Numbered from the stretch's first letter, positions 1 through 5,312 are shown. The stretch: DNA of 7,361 nucleotides from an uncultured Lachnospiraceae bacterium (GCA_910588565.1 CAJUPF010000110.1:1-7361), one strand, 5' to 3'. The notes: generated by a model not told the origin, from the sequence alone. Made by a program: numbers and translations.

Positions 1-162
1 GCATAGCGGGCTATGTAACCTGAATTTGGCGCAAATATCACGCAAAGTGGGGCGTTCAGATGTCAGGAATGTATTTTCAAACACGCTCTAGCGTTTCCAG
101 TGATTCAACGAATGGCGGATTTTTCAATTTCTTGTATCTGCAGTATGGCAGATCTATATTCT
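1..162. other. Non-coding left flank, possible dispersed repeat
   Basis: No gene with a ribosome binding site and a plausible start is seen here; it lies downstream of the 188-aa hypothetical gene. A short perfect inverted repeat, CATAGC-GG-GCTATG, sits at 2-15, and another, ATCTGC-N6-GCAGAT, at 136-153. Neither is followed by a T run, so no terminator is called. On the minus strand an open stretch running off the left edge reads like translated repeat DNA (for example FLTSERPTLRDICAKF). From memory this resembles junk ORFs found around repeats in Lachnospiraceae genomes. That is an impression and not a search result. Confidence 0.25.
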
Positions 163-729
163 TTAGAATTTCCTTAAGCTGTAATCTTTTAATTCTATTT
201 CGGAAAAATGAAGTTCCAATTCTTCATTCAATATTCTGCTAATGCGTTTCGCTTTACGGATTCTTTTTTGTAATTCAACATTATATACATTATGCTGATC
301 CAGACATTGCAGCGCCTGATCCATCATCAGAATTGCAATTGCTTTCTGCCCAACGTCGTATGCCCAGTAAATAATACCGCTTCTGGCTTTCGGGCCCTTT
401 TTCCCAAGAATTGTTTCCGCAAGGCTGATATTGGGTTCTGGTTCTTTTGGGCGTCTGATTGCTTTAAAGGCGTCCAAAACCAAACGCAGATTATAATAAT
501 CCCGAAACACAACTGTAATTTGATAGAAATTATCAAACAATTCGTAATTCTGTGTTATTGTAATCTGACGGAATAACGTCCGAATCTTTTCACGTCTCCA
601 TCCTTCCTCCTGTTCCTTTGGCACACCAAGTCGGCAATATTCAATATATTCGTTGTATCGTTCCATACACATGAGGAAATAGGAGCAGTTGTGACTCATA
701 TATAATATTCTTGCTTCATTAATGGTCAT
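163..729 (-). CDS. Hypothetical 188-aa helical cytosolic protein
   Basis: I do not recognise a named family, so no function is given. The start is ATG at 729: AAAGGA at 738-743 is 8 nt upstream, a good Shine-Dalgarno. An upstream in-frame ATG at 810 would add 27 residues encoded by a heptamer repeat and by one arm of a hairpin, and is rejected. The protein has no signal peptide or membrane segment. It is rich in charged and aromatic residues and looks mostly alpha-helical. The segment at residues 104-140 (ETILGKKGPKARSGIIYWAY and onward) is the most motif-like part, with a GKKGPKARSG basic/glycine turn. The C-terminus (residues 151-188) is highly charged. It follows a tiny ORF at 848-955 on the same strand, with a strong hairpin between them, so the two may share a transcript. 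It resembles conserved hypothetical proteins I associate with Lachnospiraceae, from memory only. Confidence 0.72.
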   Translation of the reverse strand: MTINEARILYMSHNCSYFLMCMERYNEYIEYCRLGVPKEQEEGWRREKIRTLFRQITITQNYELFDNFYQITVVFRDYYNLRLVLDAFKAIRRPKEPEPNISLAETILGKKGPKARSGIIYWAYDVGQKAIAILMMDQALQCLDQHNVYNVELQKRIRKAKRISRILNEELELHFSEIELKDYSLRKF

Positions 730-749
730 CCTTTGTGTCCTTTGGATAT

Positions 750-770
750 GGTATGTGGTATGTGGTATGT
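750..770. repeat. Tandem heptamer GGTATGT x3
   Basis: Three perfect head-to-tail copies of GGTATGT (750-756, 757-763, 764-770), preceded by a degenerate GGATAT. They lie 21-41 nt upstream of the chosen start of the 188-aa gene, in its untranslated leader. A 7-bp tandem unit is prone to slippage. Copy-number change would alter the distance between the 796-829 hairpin and the ribosome binding site. No protein-binding role can be shown from the sequence alone. Confidence 0.75.
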
Positions 771-795
771 GTTTATGGTTTTCGGTATAAACTTT

Positions 796-829
796 GGGTG
801 TTCGCTTCACTTTTGTGAGACGAACACCC
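796..829 (-). promoter_or_regulatory. Strong 15-bp stem, 4-nt loop hairpin in leader
   Basis: GGGTGTTCG (796-804) and CGAACACCC (821-829) form nine perfect pairs. Read as minus-strand RNA the stem continues through one U-G wobble and one C-A mismatch to four more pairs around an AAAA loop. It lies between the tiny ORF (stop at 848) and the 188-aa gene (start at 729). No T run follows on either strand, so it is not a standard intrinsic terminator. It could be an mRNA-stabilising or attenuating structure, or an operator for a dimeric protein. The structure is directly seen; the role is open. Confidence 0.7.
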
Positions 830-847
830 TATTGGTACATTCTAATT

Positions 848-955
848 TTACCCCATTAAAGCCCAAAAAACTATTTTAGCAAGTTCATTAAAAAGCATGA
901 GCGCCACCTCCTCTGTTAGGACTTTTCTAGTTACATTTACAGAGTAGTCGCTCAT
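848..955 (-). CDS. Tiny ORF (35 aa, or 16 aa from inner ATG); leader or type I toxin-like peptide
   Basis: One open frame has two candidate starts. ATG at 955 gives 35 residues beginning MSDYSVNVTRKV, with only a weak ribosome binding site. ATG at 898 gives the 16-residue peptide MLFNELAKIVFWALMG, and is preceded by a perfect AGAGGAGG (907-914) with an 8-nt gap. The inner start therefore looks better. The peptide is hydrophobic to amphipathic, with an LAKIVFWALM core and no cysteine, so it is not AgrD-like. The region around both starts can fold on itself (see 896-955), which would hide the Shine-Dalgarno. Candidate roles are a leader peptide for the downstream 188-aa gene, a small type I toxin, or a chance ORF. 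A remnant of a larger gene is also possible, since GAGGAGGTG also reads Glu-Glu-Val in the longer form. Confidence 0.42.
   Translation of the reverse strand: MSDYSVNVTRKVLTEEVALMLFNELAKIVFWALMG
896..955 (-). promoter_or_regulatory. Self-complementary leader masking a Shine-Dalgarno and start codon
   Basis: The outer arms ATGAGCG (897-903) and CGCTCAT (949-955) pair over 7 bp. The inner arms CTCTGT (911-916) and ACAGAG (939-944) pair over 6 bp, with a small asymmetric internal loop between the two stems. On the minus transcript the AGGAGG at 907-912 spans the internal loop and the inner stem, and the inner ATG (896-898) is mostly within the outer stem. The fold would thus limit ribosome access to the 16-aa start. 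The outer-arm partner is the upstream ATG at 953-955, so translation from that ATG could open the fold. The pairing is seen; the regulatory effect is inferred. Confidence 0.5.
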
Positions 956-963
956 TTGTCTCT

Positions 964-978
964 AAGCTATGATAGCTT
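964..978. promoter_or_regulatory. 15-bp palindrome AAGCTATGATAGCTT
   Basis: Perfect 7-bp arms (AAGCTAT and ATAGCTT) around a single central base. It ends 8 nt upstream of the outer ATG of the tiny ORF at 955. With a 1-nt centre it is better suited to a dimeric DNA-binding protein than to an RNA hairpin. No clear -10/-35 pair flanks it, so operator status is unproven. Confidence 0.4.
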
Positions 979-1143
979 CTTTAACGGTTCATTGTCCCCT
1001 TAAGAGGCTTCAATTTTGGCTAAATATTTGCTTATTAATTCCACCCAAATCTAACTAATCATAGTATTTATGAATCCAATAACTAATAAACACATATCTA
1101 AATTTTCATTGTTACAAATTACTTTCATTATATAATGTCAAAT
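979..1143. other. AT-rich spacer without a gene
   Basis: No ORF with a ribosome binding site is seen on either strand. The stretch includes CTTAAG within a near-palindrome (CCCCTTAAGAGG, 996-1007). A TTGACA (minus, 1137-1142) and a TATAAT (minus, 1127-1132) are also present, but only 4 bp apart, so they cannot form one promoter. A promoter for the minus-strand genes below is expected in this interval, but I cannot place it. Confidence 0.4.
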
Positions 1144-1193
1144 AAAAAAAGAGCACCATTCTTATTATCCAATAATAAAAATCGCTCTCTTTT
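1144..1193 (-). terminator. Long intrinsic terminator after the kinase gene
   Basis: On the minus strand a 9-bp outer stem (AAAGAGAGC with GCTCTTTTT, one G-U pair) is followed by a small asymmetric bulge. An 11-bp inner stem (ATTTTTATTAT with ATAATAAGAAT) then closes on a TGG loop. A run of seven T follows the 3' GCTC. It starts 28 nt after the kinase stop codon. The plus strand also ends the stem with CTCTCTTTT, so it may work weakly in the other direction. This cuts the two-component operon off from the tiny ORF and the 188-aa gene. Confidence 0.85.
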
Positions 1194-1221
1194 CAACAAA
1201 TGATTTTACTAATAATCTTTA

Positions 1222-2526
1222 TCAATCCATTTTTATTGGCAATACAACACTTACACAAAAATATCCGTCTTTTTGAGACCACTCAAATTTTCCACGATTT
1301 CTCTCAACGGCTTCTTTCACATTTACCATACCAATTCCATGATTTTTCTTATCCTGTTTATGAGATTTTGGAAATTTATTTTTATAATCATCAATCTCTT
1401 TTATTTCAGAAAATAACGAATTTTTAATTTGATATTCCACATATTGTTTACCTTTATAAATCTCAATAATTATATGTGCATTCTCCATATTATTCTCTGT
1501 AAGTTCTTCAACTGCATTTTGCATTAAATTAGAAAATATTGTACATATATCTGTATCTTCCATATCAAGATTTACTGGACATTTTCCTCTTATATCAATT
1601 GAAACACTGTTGGGAAGCATACCAAAAAAGTAATTCATTATGGTGTCAACCATTTCATTTCCAATTACATAATAAGAACTTTGAATTTTCTTGAAACCCC
1701 CAAGAATACCTGCTAAGTATTTTTGTGCATCATAAACTTGATATCTATTTAAAATATCTTGAATATACACCAAATGGTTCACCATATCATGACGATATTT
1801 TCTAGTGTCTATCTCTTTCTTTAAAGCCTGATTATATTGGTTTACCTGAGCTTCTTTCAGTAATTGCTCTGTTTTTAGTAACTGCTCCATTCGCTCATGA
1901 GTATTTTTGATATAAATCACAAACATAACCAAGAAAAAAATACTGAAGAGGATTGTCACATCTAAAAAATTGCAAAACACTATATATCTACTATTATGTA
2001 AATAATCAATTACTTGATTTAAAAACATTATACAAAACATCATTGAACACGTTATTATCCCTATAATTAAATAAATTATAGAATTAATATGTGTTTTGCT
2101 ATAGTGATTAATTTTCTTTTTAATCACACTAAATAAAACAATAATACTAACTGTGCAACATTTCACACCAAAATATCTCATATTATCAACATAATCATTA
2201 TCAAAAACCATTAAAATCATATCATAGAATGGTACAAAGACAGCATTTATACATTCTAATAAAAGAAGCATGAATACCAATTTAATTAACTTTTCTACAA
2301 TTTTGCCTTCAATCGTTACAGACATTAAACCTATAACTGCAATAGAAAGCAGAAAATTCTTCCATGCAGCACTATCTAATGGCAAAACCCCAATCCCAAC
2401 CGGCAACAATATCCCCACGATCATCCAAACCCATGTCCTCTGCCGAACCTGGAACAATATGCGCAGTCCCAGCTGATAACACACCAATTCCGCCACATAA
2501 ATCCCACAAAGCACCAATATCTCCAT
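1222..2526 (-). CDS. Agr-type sensor histidine kinase (GHKL, HPK10 family)
   Basis: Membrane sensor kinase that should phosphorylate the LytTR regulator encoded just upstream. Using ATG at 2526 (434 aa), hydrophobic segments lie near residues 2-23, 33-50, 57-73, 80-107, 120-135, 148-170 and 182-206, giving a six- or seven-span sensor domain. A charged, coiled-coil-like linker follows at 207-237. The H-box is KYRHDMVNH with phospho-acceptor His246. The N-box is NLMQNAVEEL (Asn333 and Asn337). The D-box region has IKNS near 367-370. The G-box is HGIGMVNVKEAVE near 396-408. This order and the KYRHD motif fit AgrC/HPK10 kinases, which often sense peptides; the ligand here is unknown. A GTG at 2535 could add three residues but lies within the GAGGTG ribosome binding site, which is placed 6 nt before ATG 2526. 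The gap to the regulator stop is 10 nt, so translational coupling is likely. Base composition changes sharply after about codon 62. Confidence 0.93.
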   Translation of the reverse strand: MEILVLCGIYVAELVCYQLGLRILFQVRQRTWVWMIVGILLPVGIGVLPLDSAAWKNFLLSIAVIGLMSVTIEGKIVEKLIKLVFMLLLLECINAVFVPFYDMILMVFDNDYVDNMRYFGVKCCTVSIIVLFSVIKKKINHYSKTHINSIIYLIIGIITCSMMFCIMFLNQVIDYLHNSRYIVFCNFLDVTILFSIFFLVMFVIYIKNTHERMEQLLKTEQLLKEAQVNQYNQALKKEIDTRKYRHDMVNHLVYIQDILNRYQVYDAQKYLAGILGGFKKIQSSYYVIGNEMVDTIMNYFFGMLPNSVSIDIRGKCPVNLDMEDTDICTIFSNLMQNAVEELTENNMENAHIIIEIYKGKQYVEYQIKNSLFSEIKEIDDYKNKFPKSHKQDKKNHGIGMVNVKEAVERNRGKFEWSQKDGYFCVSVVLPIKMD

Positions 2527-2536
2527 CCGCCACACC

Positions 2537-3235
2537 TCAACGATATTTCAAATCAAACTCCATAAATGCCTGCTCGAATTCACGCTTTTTTCTTCTTGAT
2601 ACGGGTAGTTCTATGTCTTTCATTTGCAGAATTCCATTCCGGTAAGACTTAACCTGCGCCATGTTTACGATATACTTTCTGTGAATACGAAAAAACATCC
2701 TCTGATCCAGCTGTTTTTCCAATTCTTTCAGGGATGCTTCGCTCCGCAGCATCTTGTCTTTTACTTTGTATTCACAGTAACTGTCATATGTTACCACATA
2801 CTGAATCTCACTCTGATGCACTTTATGCGCAATTCTGTTATAAAACAGAGAAATACTGCCGCTTCCTAAGATTTTCTTCATGCAGGCGTTCAGCGCCTCA
2901 TACACTTCTGCTTCCTGAATTGGTTTTACGATAAAACGGAATGCCTCAATAAAAAATGCTTCTTTCATCCGCTCTACCATCACAGTTTCCATAACAATCC
3001 TGCAGGAGCCATTCTTTTTACGGATCATCCTTCCAGTTTCAATACCGTCAAGTCCCGGCATTTCAATATCCAGAAATATAATATTCAGCTTTTCCACATC
3101 CGCAAGCAGTTCTTCACCTGTTGTATACAAATGCAGCCTGTATTCGACACCATTCTCCATAAAATATTTATGAATATAATTCTGCAGGGTAAAAGTTTGT
3201 TCTAAAATATCATCGCATATTGCTACTTGTAACAT
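2537..3235 (-). CDS. LytTR-family response regulator (AgrA/ComE type)
   Basis: Cytosolic DNA-binding response regulator, 232 aa, the normal length for this family. The receiver domain covers about residues 1-122: acidic pair Asp8-Asp9, phospho-acceptor Asp56 in FLDIEMPGLDG, Thr84, and Lys104-Pro105. Residue 83 is Glu, where the strand before the Thr is usually hydrophobic. The LytTR domain covers about residues 128-228, with the hallmark FFRIHRKYIVN and ELPVSRRKKREF segments. The start at ATG 3235 is supported by AGAGGA at 3243-3248, 7 nt upstream. It is the first gene of a two-gene operon with the sensor kinase, which starts 10 nt after its stop codon. LytTR regulators typically bind paired direct repeats; I saw no convincing pair upstream. 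Target genes cannot be inferred, since no agrBD-like or bacteriocin genes are in the window. Confidence 0.95.
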   Translation of the reverse strand: MLQVAICDDILEQTFTLQNYIHKYFMENGVEYRLHLYTTGEELLADVEKLNIIFLDIEMPGLDGIETGRMIRKKNGSCRIVMETVMVERMKEAFFIEAFRFIVKPIQEAEVYEALNACMKKILGSGSISLFYNRIAHKVHQSEIQYVVTYDSYCEYKVKDKMLRSEASLKELEKQLDQRMFFRIHRKYIVNMAQVKSYRNGILQMKDIELPVSRRKKREFEQAFMEFDLKYR

Positions 3236-3274
3236 ATAAATTTCCTCTTTTTATCTTTCGTAGAAGTACTTTTT

Positions 3275-3303
3275 ATTATATCACTGTAAATAATTTGCTG
3301 AAA
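3275..3303 (-). promoter_or_regulatory. Sigma-A promoter with extended -10 for the two-component operon
   Basis: On the minus strand a perfect TATAAT (3275-3280) is preceded by TGA, making an extended -10 (TGATATAAT). A weak TTTCAG -35 (3298-3303) is spaced 17 bp away. It ends about 40 bp before the regulator start codon. An alternative -35, TTGACG (3313-3318), is 17 bp from a poor AATTAT. The weak -35 with an extended -10 is typical of activator-dependent promoters, so self-activation by the LytTR regulator is possible but not shown. Confidence 0.6.
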
Positions 3304-3420
3304 TATAACATCCGTCAATACACAAATCGCTTATTTATTTGCTTTTTGCATACTCATACTGCATATATTTTAGACCAATTTTGATACTATGACAACAGAT
3401 AAATATTTTCCTTCTTAAAG

Positions 3421-3548
3421 AATGAGACATCCACTGTCAGCAGCTTAAGTCCAATGCCGTCAGATTACAGGCGGAACCGCGAAGCGTCCATCAAGAGCAA
3501 GTGAATAGCCTGGATGCGAAAAACAACAACCGATCTATCCGAACATAA
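3421..3548 (+). other. GC-richer island with a 40-codon open frame, possible gene remnant
   Basis: By hand count, 3421-3540 is about 50% GC, against about 25-30% on each side. On the plus strand the frame from 3426 to the TAA at 3546-3548 is open for 40 codons and reads like coding sequence (for example QAEPRSVHQEQVNSLDAK), but has no ATG and no ribosome binding site. I do not recognise the protein. It may be the scar of a lost gene or mobile element. A functional small gene is unlikely. Confidence 0.3.
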
Positions 3549-3651
3549 ATTACACGGAAAAGTTTCACCATCTGACTACAAATTTTATATACTGCCTTTA
3601 GAATTGTTAACGAATGTAATCCGGATGGCATAGCAATGTTACTGAACAAAA

Positions 3652-3675
3652 ATTTAGGAAAACTCCTTCCTAAAT
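3652..3675 (-). repeat. 9-bp perfect inverted repeat, terminator-like on minus
   Basis: ATTTAGGAA (3652-3660) and TTCCTAAAT (3667-3675) flank a 6-nt loop. On the minus strand the stem is followed directly by a short T run (TTTTTGTT), as in a weak intrinsic terminator. No minus-strand gene lies directly upstream. It sits where the reading frame of the hsdM remnant breaks, so it may be an accident of decay. Confidence 0.4.
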
Positions 3676-3681
3676 CAGAAA

Positions 3682-4118
3682 AGCAGAACTCTTGTACAAA
3701 TGCTAAATCCTCAAGAGGGCATTGTGTATGACCCGGCTTATGGAATAGGAGGGATGTTTATGCAATCAAAGTTTTTTGAAGATAAAAATAGAATTTATGC
3801 TGCCATACCGTTAGCAGATGCCATGGAAATTGTAACAGGCGAAACACATTCTACTAAAAACGATACTTATTGGATAATAGAGTTATATAATTAGTATACA
3901 CCAACTGATATGACAACTTGTGAAAATATGATAATCTTATCAGTAAAAAAAGATAAGCATATCCGGTTTGGCAAACAGCGAAACCAAACTAATACCAAAC
4001 ATGCAGAGAATTTATTTTCAAGCAGACAAAGAAATTATTTCAATTTTATGAAAGCTTAGTAAGAGAAAACACTATTATTTCTGAATTGAGATACAAAATG
4101 TTAGAAGCAAAATTCTAA
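3682..4118 (+). pseudogene. Decayed type I restriction-modification locus: hsdM fragment joined to hsdS fragment
   Basis: The frame at 3682-3795 encodes SRTLVQMLNPQEGIVYDPAY followed by GIGGMFMQSKFFEDK. This is the catalytic-motif region of HsdM-type adenine methylases, whose usual form is YDPACGSGGMF; here the Cys is Tyr and the Ser is Ile. Without any stop it runs into IPLADAMEIVTGETHSTKND and TYW, which matches the opening of HsdS target-recognition domains (xIVTGxTPSTKNxxYW). A TAG at 3892-3894 interrupts the frame. YTPTDMT follows in the same frame, as in HsdS. A shifted frame ending RYKMLEAKF at the TAA 4116-4118 may be the 3' end of the last gene. Most of hsdM and hsdS is absent and hsdR is not seen. 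The ATG at 3700 has no ribosome binding site. The locus is very probably non-functional. Confidence 0.7.
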
Positions 4119-4146
4119 ATGGGGTTGTCCGGAAACCCCATTTTCA
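4117..4146 (+). terminator. Intrinsic terminator ending the degraded RM locus
   Basis: A perfect 10-bp stem, AAATGGGGTT (4117-4126) with AACCCCATTT (4134-4143), encloses a 7-nt loop and is followed by a T-rich tail (TTTTCATTTGTCTTT). The stop codon TAA (4116-4118) overlaps the stem. This supports a genuine plus-strand gene having once ended here. The symmetrical A/T flanks could also stop minus-strand transcription coming from the methyltransferase gene. Confidence 0.8.
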
Positions 4147-4345
4147 TTTGTCTTTACCTTTTGATATACAAATCCAAACATCTCCGTTTTGTAAACGTAT
4201 AAATTTTTGCGCTGCGCTGGCATTGACCCAGACGTGTGTTTATGCTGCATGTTCCCTGGAAACCTGCATAAATATACCATACATCTCACTCCCTATGTAT
4301 TCTATTTCTAACCGATCTATATGACTGGCATACGCCTTTCAACCA
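4147..4345. other. Intergenic region after the methyltransferase gene
   Basis: No convincing gene is seen. A 62-codon minus-strand frame (4101-4289) starts at GTG, is low in coding character, and runs through the 4117-4146 terminator, so it is not called. No separate terminator for the methyltransferase gene is visible before 4146. Confidence 0.4.
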
Positions 4346-5206
4346 TCACATTATTTCAAACCTTCCGCTTGCCCCGCCAGGAAGGATCAGCCCGCTGGAT
4401 GACACTGGAAGCCCGATTTCTTCCGCCGTTATTTTCCCATGATATGTTCCAAACTCAATTCCAAGCATATAAGCCAGCACCGCTGGCTGCAGTCCTGTCG
4501 TATAGGAATTGATCAGCACAAACAGCGGCTTGTCACTGAGCAGTTTCCCGCATAACCGGATAAATCCATGCACGGAGTCCTCCATTTTCCAGATTTCTCC
4601 TTTGGGTCCCCTGCCATAAGAAGGCGGATCCATAATAATCGCGTCATAATGATTCCCGCGGCGGATTTCCCGTTCGACAAATTTTACGCAGTCATCTACA
4701 ATCCAGCGAATCGGCGCGTCTTTCAGTCCGGAAGCAGCGGCATTCTCCTTTGCCCATGCTACCATTCCCTTTGAAGCGTCCACATGCGTCACACTGGCTC
4801 CTGCCGCTGCCGCAGATAACGTAGCTCCGCCTGTATAAGCAAACAAATTCAGCAGCTTAATCTTCCGCCCGGCTCTTTTGATTTTCCCTGCGCACCAATC
4901 CCAGTTCACCGCCTGTTCCGGAAAAAGCCCTGTATGCTTAAACCGAAATGGTTTTAGCTGAAATGTCAGTTCTCCATAAGAAATACTCCACTGATCCGGC
5001 AAATCAAAAAACTCCCATTCCCCGCCTCCCCGGCTGCTCCGGTGATAATGTCCATTTTTACGCTTCCATCTCCTGTCTCCCCTGGGCGTATCCCATATCA
5101 CCTGCGGGTCTGGCCGCACCAGAATAAAATCCCCCCAGCGTTCCAGCTTTTCCCCTTTTGAACAATCGATCACTTCATAATCTTTCCACTTATCCGCTAA
5201 CCACAT
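4346..5206 (-). CDS. RlmI-like class I SAM-dependent methyltransferase
   Basis: Cytosolic methyltransferase of the Methyltrans_SAM group. Relatives such as RlmI make 5-methylcytosine in 23S rRNA, but the substrate here is not proven. Using ATG 5206 (286 aa), the SAM-binding motif I is NLFAYTGG (120-127), with the acidic motif II residue Asp143 in THVDASKG. Motif IV is DPPSYGRGPKGE (193-204), the likely catalytic and base-binding loop. The N-terminal part (KLERWGDFILVRPDPQVIWD) is typical of the short clostridial versions, and no full PUA domain is evident. A GTG at 5215 would add three residues; AGGTG sits 6 nt before ATG 5206, and the protein then begins MWLADKWKDYEV, which I prefer. It is divergent from the LysR gene, with about 139 bp between their starts. 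It appears to be a single-gene unit. Confidence 0.9.
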   Translation of the reverse strand: MWLADKWKDYEVIDCSKGEKLERWGDFILVRPDPQVIWDTPRGDRRWKRKNGHYHRSSRGGGEWEFFDLPDQWSISYGELTFQLKPFRFKHTGLFPEQAVNWDWCAGKIKRAGRKIKLLNLFAYTGGATLSAAAAGASVTHVDASKGMVAWAKENAAASGLKDAPIRWIVDDCVKFVEREIRRGNHYDAIIMDPPSYGRGPKGEIWKMEDSVHGFIRLCGKLLSDKPLFVLINSYTTGLQPAVLAYMLGIEFGTYHGKITAEEIGLPVSSSGLILPGGASGRFEIM

Positions 5207-5282
5207 ACTACTCACCTGTCCCTTTCCAAACGTAATCCGACTAAATCTTTATGCCAGCCCCCATTACATTTCACACCCACAG

Positions 5283-5312
5283 TTGACAACCCATATCAGC
5301 CCTTTTTATAAT
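5283..5312 (+). promoter_or_regulatory. Consensus sigma-A promoter for the LysR gene
   Basis: TTGACA (5283-5288) and TATAAT (5307-5312) are both perfect, spaced 18 bp. They lie 34 bp before the LysR start codon. The -35 sits in the near-palindrome GTTGACAAC, whose minus strand reads TTGTCA (5284-5289). A poor TAATGG or TGTAAT at 15-17 bp could make it a divergent -35 for the methyltransferase gene, but that is weak. LysR regulators often bind such divergent intervals and repress themselves; no clear T-N11-A box was picked out. Confidence 0.8.

Noticed and set aside
136..153. ATCTGC-N6-GCAGAT hairpin as terminator of the 188-aa gene
   Set aside because: The 6-bp stem is not followed by a T run on the minus strand.
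163..810. Longer 215-aa start (ATG 810) for the 188-aa protein
   Set aside because: The extra 27 residues are encoded by the heptamer repeat and a hairpin arm, and ATG 810 lacks a good ribosome binding site; ATG 729 has AAAGGA at 8 nt.
796..829. LexA-type SOS box
   Set aside because: Clostridial LexA sites read CGAAC-N4-GTTCG; here the half-sites are in the opposite order and 16 nt apart.
848..955. AgrD-like autoinducer peptide for the kinase
   Set aside because: No cysteine or serine thiolactone/lactone core is present, no AgrB is nearby, and the ORF lies beyond the kinase terminator. The peptide does not fit the AgrD pattern.
1127..1142. TTGACA plus TATAAT on the minus strand as a promoter for the 163-955 genes
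   Set aside because: The two hexamers are only 4 bp apart. At 16-18 bp from TTGACA there is no acceptable -10.
3700..3894. Functional 64-aa protein from ATG 3700
   Set aside because: There is no ribosome binding site, and the content is a splice of HsdM and HsdS fragments with an in-frame continuation past the stop. It is treated as a pseudogene.
4101..4289. 62-aa minus-strand ORF after the methyltransferase gene
   Set aside because: It starts at GTG, runs through an intrinsic terminator and lacks recognisable coding features.
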